A stretch of 64,000 bases of DNA from Gillisella vitis (GCF_021559775.1 NZ_CP056048.1:496001-560000), one strand, 5' to 3'; shown: positions 18,000 through 27,673, counted from the stretch's first letter. Program-made: numbers and translations. Notes: generated by a model from the sequence alone, not told the origin.

Positions 18000-18986
18000 A
18001 TGACATCCTATATCTTGAACCGGTTTGCCTGGGCCATTCCCATGCTGTTTCTGGTGTCCATCGCTGCCTTCACGGTCATCCAGCTGCCGCCGGGCGATTA
18101 TGCCACAGCGCTTGTCGCGGAAATGCGGGCGAATGGCGATACTCCGCCTGAAGGGACCGAGGAACGGTTGCGCCATCAGCTTGGCCTGGATCGTCCGATG
18201 TATGAGCAATATTCGCAGTGGATCGGCAATATCGTTCTGCACGGCGATTTCGGCACCTCCTTGACCTACAACCAGCCGGTCTCCAACCTGATCTGGGGCC
18301 GGTTGGCGTTGACGCTGGCAATCTCCTTTTCATCTCTGCTGCTTACCTGGGTGATCGCCATCCCGATTGGTGTGTATGCAGCAGCGCGACAATATTCGTT
18401 TCTCGATTATTTCTTCACTGTTTTTGGCTTTCTCGGTCGGGGCTTTCCGGAATTTCTCTCGGCCCTGATCCTGATGTGGCTGGCCTATTCCTGGATGGGC
18501 ATGAATGTCGGCGGGTTGTTTTCGCCGCAGATGCAGGACGCGCCCTGGAGCCTTGCCAAGGTCGCCGACATGCTCGGCCATTTATGGATTCCGTTGCTGG
18601 TGCTTTCGACCAGCGGTGCGGCTGGCCTGATCCGCATCGTGCGCGCCAATATGCTGGACGAGCTGAACAAGCCCTATGTCGAAACCGCGATGGCGCAGGG
18701 CCTGACGGAATGGAGCGTTATCTGGCGCTATCCGGTGCGGGTGGCGCTTAATCCGTTCATTTCCACCATCGGCTGGGCGTTGCCAGCGCTGATTTCCGGC
18801 GATGTCATCACATCCGTGGTCTTGAACCTGCCGACCACCGGACCGCTGCTGCTGCGCGCGCTGCAAAGCCAGGACATGTATCTGTCGGGAAGCTTCATCC
18901 TCATTCTCGGCGTCTTCACCATCCTCGGCACCATCGTGTCCGATATCCTGCTGGCGGTCTCCGATCCGCGCATCCGCTACAGATAG
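18000..18986 (+). CDS. Opp/Dpp-type ABC permease 1
   Basis: The 328-residue protein starts MTSYILNRFAWAIPMLF, which is the standard DppB/OppB N-terminus. GGGAGA precedes the ATG; an in-frame GTG lies one codon upstream. Six membrane segments are predicted, with the EAA-type loop YVETAMAQGLTEWSVIWRY. The open frame extends upstream through the hairpin region, which is not part of the gene. It pairs with the DppC-like protein downstream. Confidence 0.9.
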   Translation: MTSYILNRFAWAIPMLFLVSIAAFTVIQLPPGDYATALVAEMRANGDTPPEGTEERLRHQLGLDRPMYEQYSQWIGNIVLHGDFGTSLTYNQPVSNLIWGRLALTLAISFSSLLLTWVIAIPIGVYAAARQYSFLDYFFTVFGFLGRGFPEFLSALILMWLAYSWMGMNVGGLFSPQMQDAPWSLAKVADMLGHLWIPLLVLSTSGAAGLIRIVRANMLDELNKPYVETAMAQGLTEWSVIWRYPVRVALNPFISTIGWALPALISGDVITSVVLNLPTTGPLLLRALQSQDMYLSGSFILILGVFTILGTIVSDILLAVSDPRIRYR

Positions 18987-18995
18987 GAGCAGACC

Positions 18996-20135
18996 ATGAC
19001 CGATGTAACGCTCAACGACATGGATGAGGCCCGGCCCGAGGCCGGACGTGCGGAAAAGCTCTATCAAGCCAGCCCCCGGCAATTGATGTGGTGGCGGTTC
19101 AAGCGCCACAAGGTGGCGATGGTTTCGGGGATGATCCTCATCCTGGCCTATCTGGTCACCGGACTTGCCGAATTCACCGCGCCCTATGATGCATTCCAGG
19201 GCAATGCCCGTACGACATTGCTGCCGCCCCAGGCCCTGCATCTGTTTGACGAGGAGGGAAATTTCCACGGTCCCTTCGTCTATGCCACGACCCGCACCCG
19301 CGATCCCGTAACCTTGAGGCCGATGTACAAGCCGGATACGTCGAAGATCGTGCCGATCCGATTTTTCGTCCAGGGACAGACCTATCGGTTCTGGGGCCTG
19401 ATCGAGGGGAACCTGCGTCTGTTCGGTGCTGCGGGGCAAGACAAGATCAACCTGCTCGGCACCGATACGCTGGGACGCGATGTGCTGTCGCGGTTGATCT
19501 ATGGTGGACGCATCTCGCTCTCGGTCGGGTTGATCGGCGTTGCCGTCAGCTTCGTTCTCGGGCTGACGCTGGGATCGATTTCCGGCTATTTCGGCGGGAT
19601 CACCGATAATATCGTCCAGCGCGGCATGGAATTCCTGCGCTGTATTCCGACCATCCCGTTGTGGATGGGGCTTGCCGCAGCGCTGCCGATCACTTGGGAC
19701 CCGCTGTTTGTCTATTTTCTCGTGACACTGCTGTTGTCGCTGATCGGCTGGACCTATGTGGCCCGCACCGTACGGGGCCGATTCCTGTCAGTTAAGAACG
19801 AGGATTTCGTGCTGGCCGCCCGGTTTTGCGGGACATCTGAAGCGAAGATCATCACCCGGCACATGCTGCCTTCGATGACCAGCTACATCATCGCGGCGCT
19901 GACCTTGTCGGTGCCGGACATGATCCTTGGGGAGACGGCATTGAGCTTTCTCGGCCTTGGACTGCGTCCGCCGGTGGTCAGCTGGGGTGTGCTGCTGCAA
20001 GAGGCTCAAAACCTGCGGACAATCTCGCAGGCACCCTGGTTGCTGGCACCGGGGGCGGCCATCGTCATTGTCGTCCTTGCCTTCAATTTCCTTGGTGACG
20101 GCCTGCGCGATGCAGCCGATCCCTATAGCAAATGA
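18996..20135 (+). CDS. Opp/Dpp-type ABC permease 2
   Basis: The 379-residue DppC/OppC-like protein begins with a cytoplasmic tail (EKLYQASPRQLMWWRFKRHK), then TM1. A periplasmic insert of about 90 residues follows before the permease core LLGTDTLGRDVLSRLIYGGR, a hallmark of the family. The EAA loop is EDFVLAARFCGTSEAKIITR. It is longer than E. coli DppC (300), as expected for subfamily members paired with large binding proteins. Its stop overlaps the next gene by 4 bp. Confidence 0.9.
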   Translation: MTDVTLNDMDEARPEAGRAEKLYQASPRQLMWWRFKRHKVAMVSGMILILAYLVTGLAEFTAPYDAFQGNARTTLLPPQALHLFDEEGNFHGPFVYATTRTRDPVTLRPMYKPDTSKIVPIRFFVQGQTYRFWGLIEGNLRLFGAAGQDKINLLGTDTLGRDVLSRLIYGGRISLSVGLIGVAVSFVLGLTLGSISGYFGGITDNIVQRGMEFLRCIPTIPLWMGLAAALPITWDPLFVYFLVTLLLSLIGWTYVARTVRGRFLSVKNEDFVLAARFCGTSEAKIITRHMLPSMTSYIIAALTLSVPDMILGETALSFLGLGLRPPVVSWGVLLQEAQNLRTISQAPWLLAPGAAIVIVVLAFNFLGDGLRDAADPYSK

Positions 20136-21178
20136 GTGACGTGATGACCGCAGAGAACGAAAAGCCTGTTATCGAGATCGATAATCTCAAGGTTCACTTT
20201 CAGGTCCGTGAAGGCGTGGTCAGGGCAGTCGATGGCGTCAGTCTGAAGCTGATGCCGGGCGAAGTGCTTGGCATCGTTGGAGAAAGTGGTTCTGGAAAAT
20301 CGATTACGGTGCGGGCAATCATGCAATTGCTGCCCAAGGTTGGCAAGATTTCCGATGGCCAGATCCTGTTCAATGGCGTTCCCGGCAAGACGACCGACAT
20401 CGCCAAGCTGGATCGCAATGGCCGCGACATGCGCGCCCTTCGCGGTGGCCGGATCGGCATGATCTTTCAGGAGCCGATGACGGCTTTGTCGCCGGTCCAT
20501 ACCATTGGCCATCAGGTGATGACGCCGATCCTGCTGCACAGCCAGGGCAGCAAGGCGGATGCTGAAAAACGGGCACGAGAAGTGCTCGATATGGTTCGGC
20601 TGCCGCGCATCGATGAGATGATGCGCAGCTATCCGCACCAGCTTTCCGGAGGCATGCGCCAACGCGCCATGATCGCCATCGCGCTCGCCTGCCGTCCTCA
20701 GGTGTTGATTGCTGACGAGCCGACAACGGCGCTGGACGTGACCACCGAGGCGCAAATCCTTGATTTGCTGAAGGAGTTGAGGGCTGAGCTTGGCATGTCG
20801 ATCATCTTCATCACCCATAATTTCGGCGTGGTTGCCGATATCGCTGACCGGGTCTCGGTGATGTATCTCGGTAATGTCGTGGAAACCGGCCGGACCGAGG
20901 ATATTTTCTACGATCCGAAACACCCCTATACGCGGGCATTGCTCAATTCCATCCCAAGGCTTGGAGCCGCAAAACAACACCGGCTGAACACCATTCCTGG
21001 CATGATCCCCGATCCCTTCAACCTGCCTGACGGTTGCGTGTTTCACCCCAGATGCGGGCTTGCCAGAGATGGGGACTGTCGCCGGATCTACCCAGCCGTC
21101 ACCCGGATCGATGACGAGCGGATGGCCCGTTGTCATGTTGTCGCGGAAGCGATGCAAGCAGGGAGTGTCGCCCAATGA
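20132..21178 (+). CDS. Opp/Dpp-type ABC ATPase 1 (DppD/OppD-like)
   Basis: The 348-residue protein has Walker [10 protein letters not shown], signature [12 protein letters not shown], Walker [14 protein letters not shown] and switch His in [11 protein letters not shown]. The C-terminal oligopeptide motif has [16 protein letters not shown], with cysteines that in related proteins bind an iron-sulfur cluster. It overlaps the permease upstream and the second ATPase downstream by 4 bp each. Confidence 0.92.
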   Translation: MSDVMTAENEKPVIEIDNLKVHFQVREGVVRAVDGVSLKLMPGEVLGIVGESGSGKSITVRAIMQLLPKVGKISDGQILFNGVPGKTTDIAKLDRNGRDMRALRGGRIGMIFQEPMTALSPVHTIGHQVMTPILLHSQGSKADAEKRAREVLDMVRLPRIDEMMRSYPHQLSGGMRQRAMIAIALACRPQVLIADEPTTALDVTTEAQILDLLKELRAELGMSIIFITHNFGVVADIADRVSVMYLGNVVETGRTEDIFYDPKHPYTRALLNSIPRLGAAKQHRLNTIPGMIPDPFNLPDGCVFHPRCGLARDGDCRRIYPAVTRIDDERMARCHVVAEAMQAGSVAQ

Positions 21179-22206
21179 CGGAGCTATCCATGGCGCCTGA
21201 CCTCCTGATGGATGTCGCCGATCTGAAGAAACATTTTCCGATTCATTCCGGCTTTCTCGGACGCCAGACCGGCGCCGTGCGTGCGGTGGAGAATGTCAGT
21301 TTTCAGTTGCGCAAAGGCGAGACCCTGGGACTGGTCGGCGAGAGCGGTTCGGGCAAATCCACCGTCGCCCGGCTGCTGCTGCGGGCTTTTCCGGCCACCG
21401 AGGGCCGGGTGACATTCCGCCGCCGCAATGGTTCGCTGATCGATATCGCCAAGGCGGGCAATGCCGAGATGCGCGAATTGCGTGACGAGGTCCAGATGAT
21501 CTTTCAGGACCCGTATTCCTCGCTCAATCCGCGCCTGCGGTTGCTGGAGATTATCGGTGAGCCGCTGATCAACAAGAAGGTGGCGAGGTCCGAAATCGAG
21601 GACCGGGTGGCGGAGCTGCTGAAGCTTGTTGGTCTTCGTCCCGAATTCATGAGCCGTTATCCGCATGCCTTTTCTGGCGGTCAGCGTCAGCGCATCGGCA
21701 TTGCCCGGGCGCTTGCCGTCAATCCGAGTTTCATCGCCGCCGATGAAGCCGTGTCGGCGCTGGATGTCTCGGTCGCGGCCCAGGTTGTCAACCTGATGCA
21801 GGACTTGCAGGAGCAGTTTGGTCTCACCTATCTGTTTATCACCCATGACCTGTCAATGGTTGAGCATATCGCCAACCGCGTCGGCGTCATGTATCTCGGC
21901 AGGCTGGTGGAAATTGCCGATACGGCAAGCCTGTTCGACAAGCCGCGCCATCCCTATACCGAGGCTTTGCTGTCATCTGTGCCGCAGCCCGATCCCCGCG
22001 CCAATGCCGCTAAGAAGCGGATCATCCTCAAGGGTGAAATCCCCAATGCCGCCAAGCCGCCGTCCGGCTGTGTCTTTCATCCCCGCTGTCCCTATGCCAC
22101 CGATATCTGCCGCCAGGTGGAGCCGCAACTGGAAGCGCTAGCTGGCAGCGACAATGCCGTGCGCTGCCATCGTGCCGCGGAACTGGATCTGGCGGGCGTT
22201 CGCTGA
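21175..22206 (+). CDS. Opp/Dpp-type ABC ATPase 2 (DppF/OppF-like)
   Basis: The start is ATG 21175, which overlaps the previous stop as ATGA and follows GGGAG; the upstream open frame is not used. The 343-residue protein has Walker [10 protein letters not shown], signature FSGGQRQRIGIA, Walker B FIAADEAVSALDV and switch His in FITHDLSMVE. The C-terminus has CVFHPRCPYATDICR. It completes the SBP-permease-permease-ATPase-ATPase importer. Confidence 0.92.
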   Translation: MTELSMAPDLLMDVADLKKHFPIHSGFLGRQTGAVRAVENVSFQLRKGETLGLVGESGSGKSTVARLLLRAFPATEGRVTFRRRNGSLIDIAKAGNAEMRELRDEVQMIFQDPYSSLNPRLRLLEIIGEPLINKKVARSEIEDRVAELLKLVGLRPEFMSRYPHAFSGGQRQRIGIARALAVNPSFIAADEAVSALDVSVAAQVVNLMQDLQEQFGLTYLFITHDLSMVEHIANRVGVMYLGRLVEIADTASLFDKPRHPYTEALLSSVPQPDPRANAAKKRIILKGEIPNAAKPPSGCVFHPRCPYATDICRQVEPQLEALAGSDNAVRCHRAAELDLAGVR

Positions 22207-22248
22207 AGGGACTCACGAAAGGCGAAGACCCTGTCCCGATCCAGGTCC

Positions 22249-22279
22249 TTGCGCAAATGTGACTCGATTTGCAGCGCAA
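22249..22279. promoter_or_regulatory. Imperfect inverted repeat upstream of the two-component pair
   Basis: TTGCGCAAAT and ATTTGCAGCGCAA pair as 6 bp plus 4 bp with a 3-nt bulge. It lies in the 142-bp gap between the importer operon and the regulator gene, so it could end the former or control the latter. Confidence 0.3.
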
Positions 22280-22348
22280 ACTGTGCAGTAGAATGCGCGA
22301 TTGGCCTGGCGCGGACGTTTGGACGTTTCTGTGCCGGGCACGGCATAT

Positions 22349-23020
22349 GTGAGAGTATCGGCATTGCGGATTCTGGTGGTCGAAGACGACGTCATTCTGG
22401 GCTCTTCCCTGAAGAAGGCCTTTGAGAAACACGCCTATGGCGTGGACCTGATGCGGGATGGCGAATCCGGGCTGCTGGCCATTCAGGATAATGACTATGC
22501 CGTTGTCATTCTGGATGTGAACCTGCCGAAGGCCAGTGGTTTCGAGGTGGTTCGAACCTTGCGCGCCAGCGGTAACAAGGTTCCGGTCCTGCTGCTGACG
22601 GCGCTTGACAGTATCCGCTCACGGGTCGAGGGACTGGATGAAGGGGCCGACGATTATCTTGTGAAGCCTTTCGATCTGGACGAGCTTCTGGCCCGTGTTC
22701 GAGCGCTCGCCCGCCGGTATGAAGGGCGCACCGAGACATTGATCCGTTGCGGCAATGTCGAGCTTGACCCTTCCGCGATGATCGCTCGCCAGAACGGCAC
22801 GCCCCTGCATGTGGCTGGCAAGGAATTCCATCTGCTCAAGCTGCTGATGGAGCGTGCTGGGCGCTACGTCACCAAAAGCGATATCGAATACGCTCTTTAC
22901 GATATTTCGGCGATGGTGGAGAGCAATACGATAGAAGTGACGATCTACAGTCTGCGCAAAAAATTGGGCGCTGATTTCATCAAATCCATCAGAGGCGTCG
23001 GCTATATGGTCGAGCGGTGA
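22349..23020 (+). CDS. OmpR-family response regulator, TctD-like
   Basis: The core is a receiver domain (LRILVVEDD, phospho-acceptor Asp in VILDVNLPKASG, Lys in YLVKPF) and a winged-helix DNA-binding domain ending SIRGVGYMVER. The start is uncertain: no ATG is available. GTG at 22349 is used here, while TTG at 22364 would give the usual MRILVVEDD start with GAGAG upstream. It is followed after 3 bp by its kinase gene. The target is unknown; the flanking importer and the downstream eight-gene operon are the nearest candidates. Confidence 0.9.
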   Translation: MRVSALRILVVEDDVILGSSLKKAFEKHAYGVDLMRDGESGLLAIQDNDYAVVILDVNLPKASGFEVVRTLRASGNKVPVLLLTALDSIRSRVEGLDEGADDYLVKPFDLDELLARVRALARRYEGRTETLIRCGNVELDPSAMIARQNGTPLHVAGKEFHLLKLLMERAGRYVTKSDIEYALYDISAMVESNTIEVTIYSLRKKLGADFIKSIRGVGYMVER

Positions 23021-23023
23021 CAC

Positions 23024-24406
23024 GTGACACTCAGTCAAAGACTGTTCCTGAGAATTCTGCCGACGCTGATCATTACAATCGCGCTTGTCGGCGCCTTTGC
23101 GTATCGAAGCGCCGACCGCGAGATTGAAAATATCTATGATGCGGAGTTGATCAACGACGCCAACACGCTTTGGGTCCTGCTCAACCATCCGCTGGCCAAG
23201 AATTCGGACAAACCGATTGTCCAGATCCCCGATCTGGATTTCAACATGGACGACCAACTGTCCCTGAACGAAGATGCGGATGATTATGCCGATGCCCATG
23301 CCTTTCGGGCCTGGAAAAATGGCCGTCTGGTCATGGTCAGCAGCAATTCTTTTCCGGAATCGGTGCCGGAATTCAAACGCGGCTTTTCCAATTTCAAGCT
23401 AAACGGTGAGGCTTGGCGGGTTTATACCCTGCCGATTCCTAATTCTCCTGTCACCATTGAAGTGGCCGAGAAAATGGCGTTGCGCGACGGGTTGGTCGCC
23501 AATATCATTCTCAATCTGTCCTTTCCATTGATGATCCTGGTTCCGGCCATCGCCATTGTTGTGTGGTTCGTCATTCATAACGGCCTCAATCATATCCGGG
23601 TGCTTGTTCGGCAGATCAGGTCACGGACGCCGGACGATCTTTCGGCAATTTCCACCGATGGTCTGCCCCGCGACCTCATTCCGCTGGTCGGCTCGCTCAA
23701 TCAGTTCATGGAAAAGCTGCGCATATCCCTCACGCTTGAGCGCCGCTTTGCCGATCTCGCCGCCCATCAGCTGCGCACGCCGCAGGCGGGCATAAAACTG
23801 CTGCTGCAATTGATCGAGCGGTCGGATTCGGAGGAAGAGCGTCAGGCGCTGATGAAGGATCTGACCGCCAGCAATGAGCGGGCGATGCATCTGATTGAGC
23901 AGATGCTCAATCTGGCCCGCGTCAGTCATCAGCCTTTGAACCTGCAACCGACCAACCTGTTCGATCTGGTGGCCAAGGTGCTGGCGGATTTCGGGCCGGT
24001 CTTCAACGAAAGGCGGTTGCAGGTTGAACTTTCTGGAGATGAAGAGGCGCTGGTGGCGACCGACAGCAGCTTGTTGCGAATGATGATCGACAATATCGTT
24101 GACAATGCCATCAAATATTCGCCGGATGCCGGTGCAATCGAGGTTGTGATTACGTCCAAAGAGGACTGCTGGTACGTTTCAGTCAATGACAGCGGACCGG
24201 GCATTCCCGTTCAGCATCGCGACAAGGTTTTCCAGCAATTCTACCGGTTGCCGACAACAGAGCGCGAGGGGACCGGGCTTGGCCTTGCCATTGCTGCGGC
24301 AATTGCGGGCCGCCTTTCGGTTGATATCGAACTGGGTGTGCCTGACTGGGGCTATGGCTTGCGCATAGACCTGCTTGTGCCAGCGGGGACGCTCACTGCG
24401 GCTTGA
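23024..24406 (+). CDS. Sensor histidine kinase, TctE/QseC-like
   Basis: The 460-residue kinase starts at GTG 23024. It has TM1 at residues 11-27, a periplasmic domain of about 135 residues and TM2 near 165-190. The H box is FADLAAHQLRTPQAG with His248. HATPase boxes are NIVDNAIKYS, VNDSGPGIP and GTGLGLAIAAAIAG. The acidic periplasmic region (NEDADDYADAH) resembles TctE-type sensors. It phosphorylates the preceding regulator. Confidence 0.9.
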   Translation: MTLSQRLFLRILPTLIITIALVGAFAYRSADREIENIYDAELINDANTLWVLLNHPLAKNSDKPIVQIPDLDFNMDDQLSLNEDADDYADAHAFRAWKNGRLVMVSSNSFPESVPEFKRGFSNFKLNGEAWRVYTLPIPNSPVTIEVAEKMALRDGLVANIILNLSFPLMILVPAIAIVVWFVIHNGLNHIRVLVRQIRSRTPDDLSAISTDGLPRDLIPLVGSLNQFMEKLRISLTLERRFADLAAHQLRTPQAGIKLLLQLIERSDSEEERQALMKDLTASNERAMHLIEQMLNLARVSHQPLNLQPTNLFDLVAKVLADFGPVFNERRLQVELSGDEEALVATDSSLLRMMIDNIVDNAIKYSPDAGAIEVVITSKEDCWYVSVNDSGPGIPVQHRDKVFQQFYRLPTTEREGTGLGLAIAAAIAGRLSVDIELGVPDWGYGLRIDLLVPAGTLTAA

Positions 24407-24556
24407 TCGGCGGGTTGCAGTCATAGGATGCAAATAAATGATTATAAAGCATAATTTTTAAGTCAACGAGGACACCCCAAGGCTGGTTGGCAAAAAAATC
24501 GACATTTAAGTTTCACTTCATTTTCGTCTAATCCAGCTTTCAGGTCCGGGTTCTAG

Positions 24557-24581
24557 GGTTCCTTCACAGATTGAAGGAACC
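24557..24581 (+). promoter_or_regulatory. Hairpin sequestering the ribosome binding site of the eight-gene operon
   Basis: GGTTCCTTC (24557-24565) pairs perfectly with GAAGGAACC (24573-24581) around ACAGATT. The right arm holds GAAGGA, the ribosome binding site for the ATG at 24585. Folding would hide the site, so translation of the first gene may depend on temperature, a ligand, a small RNA or a protein. The region 24420-24540 upstream is AT-rich and probably holds the promoter. Confidence 0.6.
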
Positions 24582-24584
24582 ACC

Positions 24585-25289
24585 ATGCAAGCTTTCTGCG
24601 ATTTTGACGGCACGATATCGAAACAGGACGTCACTGACCTCGTCCTGGAGCGGTTCGCCCTGCCTGAATGGACCGATATCGAACAACAATGGGAAGCGGG
24701 AGAAATCAATTCCGCTGAATGCATGCGGGCTCAGATCGGTCTGCTTCAGGCCTATCGGCATGAGATCGATCGGTTTCTCGGTGAGGTCGAAATCGACGCT
24801 GGCTTTCCCGAATTCCGCCGGTTCTGCCTCCAGAACCATATCCGTTTGACCATTGTCAGCGACGGTGTCGATTATTTCATTCGCCGTGTTCTCAGCCATC
24901 ACGGCATCAACGACATCGAAGTGGTTGCCAACCGCATGCTGGAGCCCTCCTGCGGCAACCCGACGGTTTTCGACCTCGACCATCCCTTTGCCAGCCAAAA
25001 CTGCGTCACCGGATCGGGTGTCTGCAAATGCAACGTCATCCGCTCCGGCGATGCGGATCACATCTATATCGGCGATGGCCGCTCGGATTTCTGCGTCTCC
25101 AGCCATGCCGCCAAGCTGATCTTCGCCAAATCCAAACTGGCGGTCCATTGCCAGGAAAACCGGATCCCCTTCATCGCTTACCGCGATTTCACCGATATCA
25201 CAGCCGCACTCAAGACCTTGAAGATCAAGTCCCTGGCGATTGGGGCTGGTGCTGCTGTGACCACTGTTCCTGCATCAAAAATAGCTTAG
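24585..25289 (+). CDS. HAD-IB family phosphatase, MtnX-like
   Basis: The 234-residue protein starts MQAFCDFDGTISKQD, with the DxDGT nucleophile motif (Asp6 and Asp8). Later motifs are TIVSDGVDYFI (motif II) and YIGDGRSDFCVS (motif IV). The cap holds the Cys-rich stretch NCVTGSGVCKCN. It resembles the MtnX/phosphoserine phosphatase group of HAD enzymes, which remove phosphate from small molecules. It is first in an eight-gene operon with an aminotransferase next. A role in the methionine salvage pathway is unlikely because no other mtn gene is present. Confidence 0.85.
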   Translation: MQAFCDFDGTISKQDVTDLVLERFALPEWTDIEQQWEAGEINSAECMRAQIGLLQAYRHEIDRFLGEVEIDAGFPEFRRFCLQNHIRLTIVSDGVDYFIRRVLSHHGINDIEVVANRMLEPSCGNPTVFDLDHPFASQNCVTGSGVCKCNVIRSGDADHIYIGDGRSDFCVSSHAAKLIFAKSKLAVHCQENRIPFIAYRDFTDITAALKTLKIKSLAIGAGAAVTTVPASKIA

Positions 25290-25302
25290 GGAAAACAAGC
25301 AT

Positions 25303-26715
25303 ATGCGTGCAACGCTCAAGATTGCCGAACCGCCCGTCGTCTCGCCTTCAGAAGACGAGTTGAGAGAACTCGAAAACCTCTATTGTTCTCACGGCGACAC
25401 CGTCCATTATACGGATAAGCCGAAATTCTTCGAAGGTTGTGAAGGCTCGTTCGTCTACGATGCCAGCCAGACGCCGTTTCTCGACCTGCAAATGTGGTAT
25501 TCCGCCGTCAATTTCGGCTATCGCAACGAGCGGCTGAACAATGCGGCCCATCGGCAGCTCGATCAGCTTCCGCAGGTGGCATCCCAATATCTGCACCGCG
25601 AAAAAGTCGAACTGGCCGCGCTGATTGCCCGCGATGCGGAACAGAAATTCGGTCATAAAGGCCGCGTCCATTTCAATGTCGGCGGCTCGCAGGCTGTCGA
25701 GGATTCGCTGAAGCTGGTGCGTAATTTCACCGGTGGCAAAAGCCTGATGTTCGCCTTTGAGGGCGGCTATCACGGTCGCACGCTCGGCGCGAGCGCGATT
25801 ACCTCAAGCTATCGCTACCGCCGCCGGTACGGCCATTTCAGCGACCGCGCCCAGTTCATCGAGTTTCCCTATCACTTCCGCGGCCCGAAAGGCATGTCGA
25901 AGGAAGAATATGGTGAGGTCTGCGTACAGAAATTCGCCCGCCTGTTTGAAAGCGAATATAACGGTGTCTGGGATCCCAAGGCTGGTAAATCCGAATATGC
26001 CGCTTTCTATGTCGAGCCGATCCAGGGCACCGGCGGCTATGTCATTCCGCCTATGAATTTCTTCACCGGTTTGAAGAAAGTGCTTGATGACCACGGCATC
26101 CTGTTGGTCGTCGATGAAATCCAGATGGGCGTCTACCGCACCGGAAAACTGTGGTCGATCGAGCATTTCGGCGTGTCGCCTGATGTTCTGGTATTCGGCA
26201 AGGCCATTACCAATGGTCTCAATCCGCTGTCCGGCATCTGGGCGCGCGAGGAAATGATCAATCCAACGATTTTCCCGCCCGGCTCGACCCATTCGACCTT
26301 TGCCAGCAATCCGATGGGCACCGCCGTTGCGCTGGAAACCATGAAAATGGTCGGCGAGGGTGATTTTGGTGCCAGCGTCATGGAAAAGGGTGCCCGCTTC
26401 CTGGATGGCCTGAAGGTTCTCGAAAAGCGTCATGCCATCGTTGGTGATGTCGATGGTCTCGGCCTCGCGCTCCGCATGGAAATCTGCAAGGAAGACGGGT
26501 TTACCCCTGACAAGGCAACGCTTGACTGGATGTCGGACGAGGGCATGAAGGGCGATATGGTTGTTGATGGCAAGACCTATGGTCTGGTGCTCGATGTCGG
26601 CGGCTACCATAAGAACGTCATCACGCTGGCTCCCAACCTGATGATCAGCAACAGCGAAATCGATCTGGCTCTCACCCTGCTCGATCAGCTGCTGACCCGC
26701 GCTGCACGGAGATAG
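25303..26715 (+). CDS. Class III PLP-dependent aminotransferase
   Basis: The 470-residue protein has the class III features FNVGGSQAVEDSLKLVRNFT, AFEGGYHGRTLGASA, VEPIQGTGGYVIPP and VVDEIQMGVYRTG. The PLP lysine is Lys300 in VFGKAITNG. The family includes acetylornithine, 4-aminobutyrate and diaminobutyrate aminotransferases, which use an omega-amino group of a diamine or amino acid. The substrate is unknown. The next gene encodes an arginase-fold enzyme, so a guanidino or diamino metabolite is a reasonable guess. Confidence 0.9.
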   Translation: MRATLKIAEPPVVSPSEDELRELENLYCSHGDTVHYTDKPKFFEGCEGSFVYDASQTPFLDLQMWYSAVNFGYRNERLNNAAHRQLDQLPQVASQYLHREKVELAALIARDAEQKFGHKGRVHFNVGGSQAVEDSLKLVRNFTGGKSLMFAFEGGYHGRTLGASAITSSYRYRRRYGHFSDRAQFIEFPYHFRGPKGMSKEEYGEVCVQKFARLFESEYNGVWDPKAGKSEYAAFYVEPIQGTGGYVIPPMNFFTGLKKVLDDHGILLVVDEIQMGVYRTGKLWSIEHFGVSPDVLVFGKAITNGLNPLSGIWAREEMINPTIFPPGSTHSTFASNPMGTAVALETMKMVGEGDFGASVMEKGARFLDGLKVLEKRHAIVGDVDGLGLALRMEICKEDGFTPDKATLDWMSDEGMKGDMVVDGKTYGLVLDVGGYHKNVITLAPNLMISNSEIDLALTLLDQLLTRAARR

Positions 26716-26719
26716 AGCC

Positions 26720-27673
26720 GTGCAACTCCTGCTTCTTCACCTCGATGACGCGCTGGAGTTGCAGCCTGAGTTCATGCGCACCTGCAAAATGGCAGGCGCG
26801 CATGAACTCAACGAACAGCAAAGCGGCAGGGCTGTGCGTCTCTGGGGGCGGCAAGCCGCGCTCGACACGCTGTGGCGCAAGATCAGCCAAGTGGGACGGC
26901 AGGGGTCTGTCGAACCGCGCCTCTGCTTCATGGGGTCGGGCGATTTTCACCACGTCACATCACTGCTGATTGATCAGGCCTTGGAACGCCGCAGCGAGCG
27001 CGTGACGGTCATTCATATCGACAATCACCCGGACTGGGTGCATTTCGATGGCGGCATGCATTGTGGTTCCTGGGTCAACCGTACCCTTGCCAATCCGCAG
27101 GTCGATAAAGTCATCACCATCGGCGTCTGTAGCAATGATCTGGAGACGCCGGAGCGTAAGGGCGCAAATCTCGACCTGCTGACCAGCGGACGGCTGGAGC
27201 TTTACCCGTACGCACATCCGCCTAGCCGGGTGAAGGCCAGTTACGGTTCCGGGCAATCCTACAGGCAGCATGCCCGTGACCTTTATTGGCAAACCATCGC
27301 CGAAATCGGCGAGATGAATTTCATCGACCGGTTGCTGGCCAGTATTCAGACCGACTGCGTCTACATCACTCTGGACAAGGATGTTCTGGTTCAGGGCGAT
27401 GCGGTGACCAATTGGGACCAGGGGCAAATGCAGATGCCCTATGTCCTATCGATCATCAGCGCGATTGGTGAGCGCTATCGGATTATCGGCGCCGATGTGA
27501 CGGGGGATTATTCCCGTCCAGACTATAGCGGCACTCTCTGGACCCGGTTTTTGAAAAAGGGCGAGATCCTGATCGATCAACCCCGCCATACATGTCCCAG
27601 TCCGCAGATCTGCACCATTAACAGTTCCGCCAATCTTGCGCTGCTGGATGTGTTCGGGGAGCAGATGCGATGA
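26720..27673 (+). CDS. Arginase/agmatinase-fold protein (ureohydrolase superfamily)
   Basis: The 317-residue protein starts at GTG 26720 with GGAG upstream. Metal-binding residues of the arginase family can be aligned: GSGDFHH (first His), HIDNHPDW (Asp, His, Asp) and TLDKDVL (two Asp). The first motif differs from the usual GGDHS. This suggests a binuclear manganese enzyme that cleaves a guanidino, amidine or acetyl-amine bond. It is more divergent than speB or rocF, so the substrate may be unusual. It overlaps the next gene by 4 bp. Confidence 0.8.
   Translation: MQLLLLHLDDALELQPEFMRTCKMAGAHELNEQQSGRAVRLWGRQAALDTLWRKISQVGRQGSVEPRLCFMGSGDFHHVTSLLIDQALERRSERVTVIHIDNHPDWVHFDGGMHCGSWVNRTLANPQVDKVITIGVCSNDLETPERKGANLDLLTSGRLELYPYAHPPSRVKASYGSGQSYRQHARDLYWQTIAEIGEMNFIDRLLASIQTDCVYITLDKDVLVQGDAVTNWDQGQMQMPYVLSIISAIGERYRIIGADVTGDYSRPDYSGTLWTRFLKKGEILIDQPRHTCPSPQICTINSSANLALLDVFGEQMR

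Noticed and set aside
24510..24527. Possible Pho box (GTTTCAC-TTCA-TTTTCGT) upstream of the eight-gene operon
   Set aside because: The 7-4-7 spacing is right but several key bases differ, including G in place of A in the second TCAT core. Such weak matches arise by chance in AT-rich DNA.
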